Assembly: GCA_946482115.1 (NCBI GenBank)
Contig: CAMLQP010000065.1
Span: forward strand, 1-12,090
Source: an uncultured Comamonadaceae bacterium
GTDB taxonomy: Bacteria; Pseudomonadota; Gammaproteobacteria; Burkholderiales; Burkholderiaceae
Reading direction: 5' to 3'
Length of the DNA: 12,090 nt
Shown: in pieces, positions 1 to 7,469 of the stretch
How the letters are laid out: every line of letters begins with the position of its first letter
How positions within the stretch are numbered: the stretch's first letter is position 1
The notes under the pieces: generated by a model
Seen by the model: only the letters and a program-made list of their open reading frames with translations
Databases searched by the model: none
What the model was told of the DNA's origin: nothing
Translations under genes and position numbers: made by a program

Positions 1-146
1 TGGGCGGCAACGGCATCAGCGACGAGTTCGGCGTGGCGCGCCACCTGGTCAACCTGGAGGTGGTCAACACCTATGAGGGCACCCACGACGTGCACGCGCT
101 GATCCTGGGGCGGGCGATCACCGGCATCGCCGCCTTCAGCAACTGA
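1..146 (+). CDS. gcdH: Glutaryl-CoA dehydrogenase, C-terminal end (5' partial)
   Basis: This is the last 47 codons of an acyl-CoA dehydrogenase-family flavoprotein; the gene begins before the window and the first whole codon is at position 3. The readable tail has GGNGISDEF, then [21 protein letters not shown], which matches the C-terminal end of glutaryl-CoA dehydrogenases rather than generic acyl-CoA dehydrogenases. The Glu in TYEGTHD (codon 75-77) is the family's catalytic base. The enzyme oxidises and decarboxylates glutaryl-CoA to crotonyl-CoA in lysine, tryptophan and glutarate catabolism, passing electrons to electron-transfer flavoprotein. The stop codon is one base before the ATG of the CoA-transferase gene, so the two are surely co-transcribed. 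That neighbour makes glutaryl-CoA the likely substrate. The N-terminal two domains cannot be seen. Confidence 0.9.
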   Translation, partial: GGNGISDEFGVARHLVNLEVVNTYEGTHDVHALILGRAITGIAAFSN

Positions 147-147
147 C

Positions 148-1368
148 ATGGCCGGCGCGCTCTCGCACCTCAAGGTGCTCGACCTCTCCCGCGTGCTCGC
201 GGGCCCGTGGTGCACCCAGATCCTGGGCGACCTGGGCGCCGACGTGGTCAAGGTGGAAAAACCCGGCGAGGGCGACGACACGCGCCGCTGGGGCCCACCC
301 TTCCTGAAGGATGCCGACGGCAACGACACCGAGCAGGCCTCCTACTACACCGCCTGCAACCGCAACAAGCGCTCGGTCACCATCGACATGGCCAAGCCCG
401 AGGGCCAGGCGCTGATCCGCCAGATGGCGGCCGGGGCCGACGTGCTGGTGGAGAACTTCAAGGTCGGCGGTCTGAAGAAGTACGGGCTGGACTACGCCAG
501 CCTCCAGGCCGTCAACCCGCGCCTGATCTACTGCTCGGTCACCGGCTTCGGCCAGACCGGGCCGTACGCCGAACGCGCCGGCTACGACCTCATGATCCAG
601 GCCATGAGCGGCATGATGAGCATCACCGGCCGCCCCGATGCCGAGCCCGGCGGCGGCCCGCTGCGCGTGGGCGTGGCCATCACCGATGTCTTCACCGGCA
701 TCTACGCGGCCACCGCCATACTCGCGGCCATCGAAACCCGCCATCGCACCGGCGCTGGCCAGCACATTGACATGGCCCTGCTCGACGTCGGCATGGCCAT
801 CCTGGCCAACCAGGCGGCCGGCTTTCTCAACACCGGCGCCGTGCCGCAGCGCCAGGGCAACACCCACCCCAGCCTCGCGCCCTACCAGGACTTCCCCACC
901 GCCGACGGCTCCATGCTGCTGGCCATCGGCAACGACGGCCAGTTCGCGCGTTTCTCGCACGCGGCCGGCCAGCCCGGCTGGGCCACCGACGAGCGTTTCG
1001 CCACCGCCAGCGCCCGCGTGCGCAATCGGGGCGTGCTGATCCCCGCCCTGTGCGAGGTGACGCGCACCCGCACCACGGCCGACTGGATCGCGCTGCTGGA
1101 GGACAAGGCCGTGCCTTGCGGCCCCATCAACGACATCGGCCAGGCCTTCGCCGACCCGCAGGTGGCCGCGCGCGGCCTGGTGGTACGCCAGCCGCGCGCT
1201 GACGGGCAGACCATCGCGGGCGTGGCCAGCCCGATCCGGCTGGCCGACTTCCCCGCCACGCTGCGCCACGCGCCGCCCACCATGGGCCAGCACACCGACG
1301 AGGTGCTGGCCGGCCTGGGCCTGAGCGCCGCGCGCATCGCCGAACTGCGCGCGCAAGGCGTGGTGTGA
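148..1368 (+). CDS. CaiB/BaiF class III CoA-transferase, probable glutarate CoA-transferase
   Basis: A 406-aa protein of normal length for family III CoA-transferases. The N-terminus has the family's LKVLDLSRVLAGP and LGDLGADVVKVEKPG blocks (about residues 8-40). VENFKVGGLKKYGLDY follows near 101-116, then VTGFGQTGPYAERAGYD at 131-147. GVAITDVFTGIYAA contains Asp180, which aligns by motif with the catalytic Asp that forms the aspartyl-CoA anhydride in formyl-CoA transferase. AGQHIDMALLD follows near 204-214. Enzymes of this family move CoA between carboxylic acids in the cytoplasm. The ATG lies one base after the gcdH stop, an arrangement also seen for bacterial glutarate CoA-transferases and matching the human SUGCT/GCDH pathway link. 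I infer that it makes glutaryl-CoA for GcdH, with succinyl-CoA as probable donor. The fold is certain; the substrate rests on context. Confidence 0.85.
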   Translation: MAGALSHLKVLDLSRVLAGPWCTQILGDLGADVVKVEKPGEGDDTRRWGPPFLKDADGNDTEQASYYTACNRNKRSVTIDMAKPEGQALIRQMAAGADVLVENFKVGGLKKYGLDYASLQAVNPRLIYCSVTGFGQTGPYAERAGYDLMIQAMSGMMSITGRPDAEPGGGPLRVGVAITDVFTGIYAATAILAAIETRHRTGAGQHIDMALLDVGMAILANQAAGFLNTGAVPQRQGNTHPSLAPYQDFPTADGSMLLAIGNDGQFARFSHAAGQPGWATDERFATASARVRNRGVLIPALCEVTRTRTTADWIALLEDKAVPCGPINDIGQAFADPQVAARGLVVRQPRADGQTIAGVASPIRLADFPATLRHAPPTMGQHTDEVLAGLGLSAARIAELRAQGVV

Positions 1369-1658
1369 GCACGCCCGACTACCTCGACTTCGAGGTGGCC
1401 GACGACGGCGAGGGCGTGACCACCTTCGACGCGCTGGCCGATGTGGACGCCCGGCACGCGCCGGCGCTGCGTGCCGAGGTGAAACAGGTGCTGGACTGGG
1501 CCCACAAGCGTTTTGGCCCGGCCGCGCCGCTGGACGAAGGCGGCGAGTGGGACTGCGCGCTCGACGACCGCGAGGAAGGCGGCCGCACCGTGGTGGCGCT
1601 CACGCTCTGTGGGGGTGAGAGCTTCGCAAGCGCCTTCAAAACCCACCTCGGGTTGTGA
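1365..1658 (+). CDS. Small acidic protein of unknown function
   Basis: A 97-aa protein starting at GTG and overlapping the stop of the CoA-transferase gene by 4 bases (GTGA). An AAGG ribosome-binding site at 1355-1358 lies six bases before the start, which supports this choice. I do not recognise the family. The product is acidic, has no signal peptide or membrane segment, and contains a single Cys near WDCALDD and another near LTLCGGES. Its C-terminal half (about 61-97) looks like a small alpha/beta domain with a basic-acidic patch (DDREEGGRTVVALTL). Translational coupling to the CoA-transferase and gcdH suggests expression with the glutarate pathway, but no function can be assigned. The gene ends before the hairpin repeat that closes this unit. 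Confidence 0.75.
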   Translation: MSTPDYLDFEVADDGEGVTTFDALADVDARHAPALRAEVKQVLDWAHKRFGPAAPLDEGGEWDCALDDREEGGRTVVALTLCGGESFASAFKTHLGL

Positions 1659-1680
1659 GTCAGCGCAGCCCTGGGATGCG

Positions 1681-1752
1681 GTGGATCCGGCTCCGCCGGT
1701 CCGCTCGCATCGCCCCCTTGAAGGGGTGACGCCGAAGGCGGCGCGGGGGTGG
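1681..1752. repeat. GC-rich interspersed hairpin repeat, copy A
   Basis: A non-coding block between two converging genes. Its core contains CCCCTTGAAGGGG (1716-1728), a perfect inverted repeat with a 6-bp stem, followed by GACGCCGAAGGCG and a GCGCGGGGGTGG tail. Read on the minus strand it aligns with the block at 10826-10902: both have ACCCCC(A/G)CGC, then a CGCC-TTCG-rich stretch, then the C-run/G-run hairpin, then CGAGC and GGCGG elements. I read the two as members of one interspersed repeat family in opposite orientations. The position between the stops of the 97-aa gene and slyX suggests that it may also work as a bidirectional terminator, although there is no clear U-tract. Confidence 0.6.
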
Positions 1753-1754
1753 AC

Positions 1755-1961
1755 CTAATAGTGCGGCGGCAGCTCGTCGCGCAGGCTGCGAAAGCCGGGC
1801 GCGTCACCGGGTTGGCGTTGCGCCAGCTCCAGCAGCTCGCGCACGAGCCGGTCGATCTGCGCCTGCTGGCGTATCACCACCTCGTTGAGCTGGTCGATGG
1901 TGTGTTCGAGGTCGAGCACCTTGAGCTCGACGTTCATCAGGCGGGGGTCTTCGGAGGCCAT
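1755..1961 (-). CDS. slyX: SlyX family protein
   Basis: A 68-aa protein, close to the roughly 70 aa usual for SlyX. It contains the family's short coiled coil, LDLEHTIDQLNEVVIRQQAQIDRL (about residues 14-37), and the conserved C-terminal tail ending in DELPPHY. SlyX is a small cytoplasmic protein whose molecular role is not established. I chose ATG at 1961 (MASEDPRL...); an internal ATG at 1937 would give a 60-aa product, and neither has a clear Shine-Dalgarno sequence. It begins 13 bases after the stop of the FecR-domain gene, so it may be the last gene of that transcript. It converges with the 97-aa gene across the repeat at 1681-1752. Confidence 0.88.
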   Translation of the reverse strand: MASEDPRLMNVELKVLDLEHTIDQLNEVVIRQQAQIDRLVRELLELAQRQPGDAPGFRSLRDELPPHY

Positions 1962-1974
1962 GACGCCAAGCGTA

Positions 1975-3150
1975 TCAGCGGATGCGGGTGGCGGCTTCGC
2001 GCGCGCGCCAGGCATCGCCTTCGCGCTGCAGCTCGAACGTCTCCACCGACTCGATCTGGTAGCTCCGGCCCTGGCGCACGCCACGCTCCAGCACCAGGGA
2101 TTCCACGCGCAGGTTCTGGCAGCCGGCATCGGCCTGGGCGCTCACGGTGGGACGCTGGGTGCTGAACTCGCTGAGCTGGGCCAGCGCGGCCAGGGTGCTG
2201 CGCGCGAGTTCGTCGCGGTCGAATACCCGCGGCGCGCCGCCGGCCACGCTGGCACTGATGCGCGCCTCGGGCCGGAACAGGGCCAGCAGCGCCGGCGCCG
2301 AGCGCCCGCGCACCGCGTCGTCGAGCTGGCGCAGCCAGCCGGTGGCGAAGGTGGTGGCATCGCAGGCGGCGGCGCCGCCGGTGGTGACCGGGGCCGCCGG
2401 GGCCGCCGGGGCCGCCGGGGCGGTCGGCGCGGGTGTGGGTGGCGCCGGGGTGGGCGGGGGCGGGTTCAGCGTGCCGAGCTCGGTGTCGAAGCGCCCGGCC
2501 AGGTAGAAGCCGGGCACCTGCTCCAGCAGCGCGGGCAGCAGCACGCTGCCCAGGGCGCGGGTGCGCGGCACGTCCGGCATGTAGCCCACGCGGCCGGCCG
2601 GCACGGTCAGCGCGTTGCCGCCGCCGCTCAGCACCGTCTCGCCGCGGTTGACCTTGTCGTAGCTGCCGGCGGGCTGCTGCAGTTGCATCGCCAGGTCCAG
2701 CGTCATGGCGTAGGGCTCGTGGTCGGTGCCGCGCACGCCCACGGTGGCGGTGGGCATGTCCACCCGGTAGCCCGACTGGTTCATGCGCGCGATCCAGCCG
2801 GTGACGATGCGCAGGCCCCCGCCCAGCAGGCGCAGGTGCCATTGCGCGCCGGGGCCGCGCTCGGGGTTGTACTGGTCCATGCGCGCGCTGGCCTGGGGCC
2901 GCAGCGCGATGGCGCCGTCGTCGTCGGTGCGCAGCAGCACCTCGGCGCCGGCCGGCGTCTCCAGCCGGTCGCGGGTGTAGACCACGTCGCCTTCGGCCAG
3001 CACCCGGCGCTCGCCGGTGTCGGCATGCACCGCCACCGCTGCGCCGCCGACGCGCCAGACGGTGCCGAAGCGGGAGCGGTCCTGGGCCTGGGCCCACGCA
3101 ACGCCCGACAGCAGCATCAGGCAGATCAGGAGGTGGCGGCAGCGGTGCAT
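1975..3150 (-). CDS. Exported FecR-domain protein with C-terminal NTF2-like domain
   Basis: A 391-aa predicted exported protein. Residues 1-20 form a signal peptide ending in GVAWA, with cleavage before QAQD. Residues about 34-145 form a FecR domain (PF04773 type): VHADTGERRVLAEGD, then RLETPAGAEVLLRTDDDGAIAL, closing with the signature MPTATVGVRGTD at 132-143. A Pro/Ala/Thr-rich linker covers about 230-255 and includes PAAPAAPAAP. Residues about 265-391 look like an NTF2/SnoaL-like domain, with a helical start (ATGWLRQLDDAVRG), then LLALFRPEARISASV and a final strand around RSYQIESVETFEL; this last call is inference. There is no anti-sigma membrane helix and no sigma-factor neighbour, so classical FecR iron signalling is unlikely. 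The frame stays open to 3477, but ATG 3150 starts exactly at the signal peptide. It lies 23 bp after the CHAT gene and is probably its functional partner. Confidence 0.85.
   Translation of the reverse strand: MHRCRHLLICLMLLSGVAWAQAQDRSRFGTVWRVGGAAVAVHADTGERRVLAEGDVVYTRDRLETPAGAEVLLRTDDDGAIALRPQASARMDQYNPERGPGAQWHLRLLGGGLRIVTGWIARMNQSGYRVDMPTATVGVRGTDHEPYAMTLDLAMQLQQPAGSYDKVNRGETVLSGGGNALTVPAGRVGYMPDVPRTRALGSVLLPALLEQVPGFYLAGRFDTELGTLNPPPPTPAPPTPAPTAPAAPAAPAAPVTTGGAAACDATTFATGWLRQLDDAVRGRSAPALLALFRPEARISASVAGGAPRVFDRDELARSTLAALAQLSEFSTQRPTVSAQADAGCQNLRVESLVLERGVRQGRSYQIESVETFELQREGDAWRAREAATRIR
2391..2420. repeat. 9-bp tandem repeat in the linker of the FecR-domain gene
   Basis: About three and a third copies of a 9-base unit (GGGCCGCCG on the plus strand) lie in tandem. 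On the coding minus strand they encode the PAAPAAPAAP part of the linker at residues about 246-254. Because the unit is a multiple of three, slippage would change linker length by Pro-Ala-Ala steps without breaking the frame. Confidence 0.8.
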
Positions 3151-3173
3151 GAGGCAGTTCCCGGTGGTCGTTG

Positions 3174-6100
3174 TCAGGGGGCGCCGTCGCCCACCAGCGC
3201 GTAGGGGGCCCAGAAGGCGGGGTGGGCGTAGCGGGGCAGGTCCATCACCTGCAGCGTGGCCTGGCGCAGGCTTTCGGCGCGGCGCGTGCCGGGGTGGGCG
3301 CTGTGGTGGGCGAAGGTGCGGGTGGTGAGCTGGGTGGCCGATTCGCTTTCGACCGCCCAGTGCGTGACCAGCAGGCTGCGCGAGCCGGCGTAGAAAAAGC
3401 CGCGCGCCAGCCCGCTCAGAGCCTCCTGCGCCTGGCCGTCGTTGGCCGCGGTGTTGCAGGCGCTCAGCACCACCCATTCGGCGTTGAGCTTGAGCGTGAG
3501 CACATCCTGCAGCGTCAGCAGCGGCGCCAGCGGCTCGGTGGCCTCTTGGCCGTCGGCGGCCAGCGCCAGCGCGGGCTGGGTCAGGTTGGGCAGGTCGCCG
3601 GCCACCAGGCCGTGGGTGGCGAACACCACGACCTGTTTGCGCGCCAGTGCGCCGCTGCGGCTGGCGGCCAGCACCGATTGGCGCGTGGCCTGTTGGCCCA
3701 GGCGCAGGTCGCGTTGCGGGTCGGCCTGCAGCACGCGCGCAATCGCCTGCAGCTCGGTGCGGGTTTCGGGCAGCGGCGGCATGTCGGCGTAGCGCAGGGG
3801 CGGACGGGGCGGTTCGCGTTCCAGGTCAACCGGGGTGTCGAGGCGGGCCAGCGCGATCGACCGGGTGGCGGAAGGGGCGGGGCCCGGCCCGGCACGACCG
3901 GGGTCGAACAGCGGGTCGCCCCAGCCGGCGAAGGTTTCGCCTGCGCGGCGTGCGCGGCTGGCGCCGCGCGCGCTGAGCCAGGCGCTCGCGCTGGCGACAT
4001 GGCTGACGGCGGTGGAGCGGATCAGCCACGGCGTGGCCTGGCCGGGCCCTGGGGGCTCGCCCGTCACCAGCACGCCGAACGGGATCTGGCCCAGGGCACC
4101 ACCGGGCGCCACGATCAGGTGAGGTGGCAGGCTGTCCGTGCCCAGAAGCGGCGCCAGCAAGGTGCGGTACAGCGTGTGTGCGGCCGGTGTGTCGAAAGCG
4201 GGCACGCGCGGGCCGGCGGCCGCCACGTCCAGCGTGCGCCGCAGCCGGTGCACCAGCTCGCCCAGTTCGGCCTCGCCCAGCGCGGCGCGGTGGTAGCTCA
4301 CCCCGCTCGCGCGGGTCAGCCACAGGTGCACGAACCGCCGGGTGGGCAGCAGCGACACAAAAGCCTCGTCGGTGGACAGGACCTGGGCCACCGATTCGGG
4401 CGTTGGCGGCTGGGGGTTGATCAGGCGTTCGTAGTCCGGAAATTCGCGCGCCAGCCGCAGCCGCAGCTCGCCCCGCAGGGTTTCGAGTTCCTGGATGCGC
4501 CGCGTCATGGCCGCCACCACGCCGTCCAGCCGTTGTGGCGCCAGTTCGGCCGCCTGGCGGGCGATGAAGTTGTAGAGCGCCTGCAGCTCGTTGCGGGCAT
4601 CCTGCTCGCGGCGCACGATGTCGGCCAGCCCTTCGGTGGTGGCGGCACCGCGCGCGGCGGCCTCGTTCAGGGCCTGCTGCACCAGCGAGCCGCGCAGCAC
4701 GTCGGCCACCTGGAACGCCAGCGCGCGGCTGGGGGCATCGGCCAGGGTGCCCGCGAGTTCGATGTAGCGCTCGAACACCAGCTGCCGCACCAGCCGGAAG
4801 ACGCCCTGTTCCTCCACGCCTTCGCCCAGACCCTGGGGCGACATCAGGGTGGGCACGGCGAGTTCCAGCGCCTCGCGCCCGCGTTGCTGCGAAGGTGTGT
4901 CGGCCTGCGCCAGCAACGCCACGCCCAGCAGGCCACGCCGCAGCGCGGTGCGGAAGTGCCCGCCGCCAAACGTCTGGGCGGAGGCCTCGACCTGTGTCTG
5001 CAGCCGTGGCACCAGCTCGCTGGCCCGCCCGGTGTGGGCATAGACCAGCGCGCGGGTGATGAGCTGGGCCGCCCGGCGCTCGGCCAGTGCGTTGCCCGCC
5101 ACCCGCTGGTCGTTGAGGCGGTACTGCTCCAGCGCCTCGTTCCAGCGGCCCAGCATGGACAGGGCTTCCTGCGCCAGTCCGTGCGCCACCAGGTAGTGGT
5201 GGCTGGTGGGCGGGCTGCCCAGGGCACGCGCCTGGTCCATGGCCTTGCGCGCCAGCGCCAGGGCCTCGGCGGGGCGTTGCTGCACGATGCGCAGGCGCGC
5301 CTGGCGGATGTGGAACACCGGCGTGCGTGCCAGGCGGTGCTGCTCGATGACCTGGGCCGCCTCGTGCAGGGCCTGTTCGGCGTCGAAGGGGCGGTTGGCC
5401 TGCGACAGCACCGCGCTCAGGCGGGTTAACAAGGCCTGCAGCCTGAGGGGCGCCTGCACCGTCAGCCGGCCGTCGCTGCCGCGGGTGCGCTGCACCAGTT
5501 CCCGGGCGCCGGCCACCGCGCGCTGGCAGCCCTGTATGGCGGCATCCAGGCGGAAATGTTCGTACTCGTAGGCGCAGCGCGATTCGTTCTGGTGGTTCAG
5601 CGCATGCAGGTACAGCAGCTGTTGTGCAACGGTGCGTCCGGGCGCGCTGGTGGTGCGCTGGATCAGCGCGTCGTTGTCGTCCAGCAGGCTGCGCGCCTGC
5701 GCGTACTGGGCGTCTTCGATCCGGTGCATGGCCAGCTGCGCGGTGTACTGGATCTTTCGTGATGCCACGCCGGTCTGGGCCAGCACCGCTTCGGCCTGGC
5801 TGTAGCCCTCGGCACGCCGTCCCCAGGCCAGCAGGCCGCGCGCCAGCATCCAGCGAGGTGAGGGGTTGTCGGGCACTGCCACCGTCCAGTCGCGCAGCAG
5901 CTGTTCCAGTTCGGGCGCCGACACCACCAGCTGGGTGGCGGCCTGGTAGCGCGCTTCGTAGAAGCGGTCCAGCACGGCGTAGGTGGCGCCAGTGGGGGGA
6001 GTCTGCCGCAGCAGGGCCTGCAGGCGCTCGCGCTGCGCCGCTTCGAGTGGCGGCGTGGGTCGGTCCGGGTCGAAGTCGTCGCCGTCCTGCGCGGCGGCGC

Positions 6101-6203
6101 CCAGGCTCAGCGCGCCGGCCAGCAGCAGCGCCAACCCACGCCACACACCGGCCCGGGGCACGGGGCCGGGCCAGATCTGCGGCAGCGGTGCGGTCAGGCG
6201 CAT
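3174..6203 (-). CDS. Exported TPR-CHAT caspase-like protein
   Basis: A 1009-aa protein with a long signal-like N-terminus (hydrophobic [16 protein letters not shown], about residues 25-40, cleavage before QDGDD). Residues about 50-560 are alpha-helical and TPR-like. A coiled-coil stretch follows ([21 protein letters not shown], about 570-590), then the [18 protein letters not shown] linker near 590-605, typical of TPR-CHAT proteins. The CHAT domain (PF12770 type, clan CD cysteine peptidase) fills about 675-1005. Both catalytic residues are present: His864 in [10 protein letters not shown] and Cys916 in [30 protein letters not shown] and [11 protein letters not shown] follow. It is predicted to be an active protease outside the cytoplasm, target unknown. 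ATG 6203 was preferred to an in-frame TTG at 6224; no strong ribosome-binding site is visible. It lies 45 bp after glcF and 23 bp before the FecR-domain gene. CHAT identity is firm; export is likely. Confidence 0.9.
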   Translation of the reverse strand: MRLTAPLPQIWPGPVPRAGVWRGLALLLAGALSLGAAAQDGDDFDPDRPTPPLEAAQRERLQALLRQTPPTGATYAVLDRFYEARYQAATQLVVSAPELEQLLRDWTVAVPDNPSPRWMLARGLLAWGRRAEGYSQAEAVLAQTGVASRKIQYTAQLAMHRIEDAQYAQARSLLDDNDALIQRTTSAPGRTVAQQLLYLHALNHQNESRCAYEYEHFRLDAAIQGCQRAVAGARELVQRTRGSDGRLTVQAPLRLQALLTRLSAVLSQANRPFDAEQALHEAAQVIEQHRLARTPVFHIRQARLRIVQQRPAEALALARKAMDQARALGSPPTSHHYLVAHGLAQEALSMLGRWNEALEQYRLNDQRVAGNALAERRAAQLITRALVYAHTGRASELVPRLQTQVEASAQTFGGGHFRTALRRGLLGVALLAQADTPSQQRGREALELAVPTLMSPQGLGEGVEEQGVFRLVRQLVFERYIELAGTLADAPSRALAFQVADVLRGSLVQQALNEAAARGAATTEGLADIVRREQDARNELQALYNFIARQAAELAPQRLDGVVAAMTRRIQELETLRGELRLRLAREFPDYERLINPQPPTPESVAQVLSTDEAFVSLLPTRRFVHLWLTRASGVSYHRAALGEAELGELVHRLRRTLDVAAAGPRVPAFDTPAAHTLYRTLLAPLLGTDSLPPHLIVAPGGALGQIPFGVLVTGEPPGPGQATPWLIRSTAVSHVASASAWLSARGASRARRAGETFAGWGDPLFDPGRAGPGPAPSATRSIALARLDTPVDLEREPPRPPLRYADMPPLPETRTELQAIARVLQADPQRDLRLGQQATRQSVLAASRSGALARKQVVVFATHGLVAGDLPNLTQPALALAADGQEATEPLAPLLTLQDVLTLKLNAEWVVLSACNTAANDGQAQEALSGLARGFFYAGSRSLLVTHWAVESESATQLTTRTFAHHSAHPGTRRAESLRQATLQVMDLPRYAHPAFWAPYALVGDGAP

Positions 6204-6248
6204 GGCGCCGCCATGATGCCGCAATTCACCGCCGCCGTGGGGCCGCGT

Positions 6249-7469
6249 TCAGCGTGCCAGGGCCTCGTCCAGCACCTCCACCCAGTGCCTCACCGGCGTG
6301 CCGGTGCCGCTCTGCAGGTGGGTGATGCAGCCGATGTTGGCGCTGACTATCGTCTCGGCAGACAGCTCGCCCAGATGGCCGAGCTTGCGGTCGCGCAGCG
6401 TGGTGGCGATGCCGGGGTTGAGCACCGAGTAGGTGCCGGCGGAGCCGCAGCACAGATGGGGTTCGACGCGTGCCGTCTGGATGTCGAAGCCCAGCTCGGC
6501 CAGGTCACGTTCGACGCCTCCCTTGAGCTGCTGGCCGTGCTGCAGCGTGCAGGGCGGGTGGTAGGCCAGGGTGGCGCCCGGCTTCACGCGGTCTTTCAGC
6601 GCGGGCACGAGTTCGGGCAGCAGCTCGCTCAGGTCGCGCGTGAGCGCGCTGATGCGGGCGGCTTTTTCGGCCCATTCGGGTTCGTCGCGCAGCAGGTGGC
6701 CGTAGTCCTTGACCGTCACGCCGCAGCCCGAGGCGTTCATCACGATGGCTTCCACGCCCTGCTCCACATGGGGCCACCAGGCGGCGATGTTGGCGCGCAT
6801 CTGGGCCTTGGCCGCCGCCTGGTCGTTGAGGTGGAACTTGACCGCCCCGCAGCAGCCGGCGCCGGGCGCCACCAGCGTCTGGATGCCGGCCGCGTCCAGC
6901 ACGCGGGCGGTGGCGGTGTTGATGCTGGGCATCATGGCCGGCTGCACGCAGCCGGCCAGCATCAGCACCTGGCGCGGGTGGGAGCGGGTGGGCCAGGCGC
7001 CGGCCGGGCGCGGCGCTGGCACCTTGGCCTTGAGGCTTTCGGGCAGCAGGCCGCGCACGGCCTGGCCCAGCTTCATGGCGGGGCCGAACAGCGGCGAGTT
7101 CAGGCCCTCCTTGAGCAGCCAGCGGGTGGCGCGCTCGGCGGCGGGGCGCGGCACCTTCTGGTCCACGATCTGGCGGCCGATGTCCACCAGGTGGCCGTAG
7201 TCCACCCCGCTGGGGCAGGTGGATTCGCAGTTGCGGCAGGTCAGGCAGCGGTCCAGGTGGGCCTGGGTGGCGCGCGTGGGCTCGGCGCCTTCAAGCACCT
7301 GCTTGATCAGGTAGATGCGCCCGCGCGGGCCGTCGAGCTCGTCGCCCAGCAGCTGGTAGGTGGGGCAGGTGGCGGTGCAGAAGCCGCAGTGCACGCACTT
7401 GCGCAGGATGGCCTCGGCCGCGGCGCCGTCGGCCGTGCCCTGGAATTCGGGGGCGAGCTGGGTTTGCAT
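6249..7469 (-). CDS. glcF: Glycolate oxidase iron-sulfur subunit
   Basis: A 406-aa protein, almost identical in length to E. coli GlcF. Two 4Fe-4S ferredoxin motifs lie near the N-terminus: [12 protein letters not shown] (Cys25, 28, 31, 35) and [14 protein letters not shown] (Cys75, 78, 81, 85). Two cysteine-rich CCG domains follow, shown by [11 protein letters not shown] with [11 protein letters not shown], and by [10 protein letters not shown] with [11 protein letters not shown]. GlcF carries electrons from the flavin subunits GlcD and GlcE to the respiratory chain as glycolate is oxidised to glyoxylate at the membrane. Its ATG shares one base with the glcE stop (TGATG), so translation is coupled. 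All cluster ligands are intact and nothing suggests decay. The gene ends 45 bp before the CHAT gene, with no obvious terminator between. Confidence 0.95.
   Translation of the reverse strand: MQTQLAPEFQGTADGAAAEAILRKCVHCGFCTATCPTYQLLGDELDGPRGRIYLIKQVLEGAEPTRATQAHLDRCLTCRNCESTCPSGVDYGHLVDIGRQIVDQKVPRPAAERATRWLLKEGLNSPLFGPAMKLGQAVRGLLPESLKAKVPAPRPAGAWPTRSHPRQVLMLAGCVQPAMMPSINTATARVLDAAGIQTLVAPGAGCCGAVKFHLNDQAAAKAQMRANIAAWWPHVEQGVEAIVMNASGCGVTVKDYGHLLRDEPEWAEKAARISALTRDLSELLPELVPALKDRVKPGATLAYHPPCTLQHGQQLKGGVERDLAELGFDIQTARVEPHLCCGSAGTYSVLNPGIATTLRDRKLGHLGELSAETIVSANIGCITHLQSGTGTPVRHWVEVLDEALAR

Noticed and set aside
136..1356. A 406-codon open frame on the minus strand opposite the CoA-transferase gene
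   Set aside because: Its composition is that of an antisense shadow (Gly/Ala/His/Val-rich, no motif), while the plus strand carries a complete family III CoA-transferase.
1975..3150. Classical FecIR iron-uptake signalling
   Set aside because: There is no sigma factor, no TonB receptor and no membrane helix in the FecR-domain protein.
3151..3477. N-terminal extension of the FecR-domain protein to 3477
   Set aside because: It would overlap the conserved C-terminus of the CHAT gene and bury the signal peptide; ATG 3150 places that peptide at the N-terminus.
3171..5429. A 752-codon open frame on the plus strand opposite the CHAT gene
   Set aside because: The translation is low-complexity, rich in Ala, Gly, Arg, Gln and His, with no domain. 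It is a high-GC shadow of the CHAT gene, whose motifs are unmistakable.
3174..6203. A CRISPR-linked TPR-CHAT (craspase-like) system
   Set aside because: There are no direct repeats with spacers and no Cas7-11-like gene, and the protein has a signal peptide.
6204..6224. TTG start at 6224 for the CHAT protein
   Set aside because: It would add only seven residues, including HHGG, before the signal peptide, and it has no ribosome-binding site. ATG 6203 is simpler, although this is not proven.
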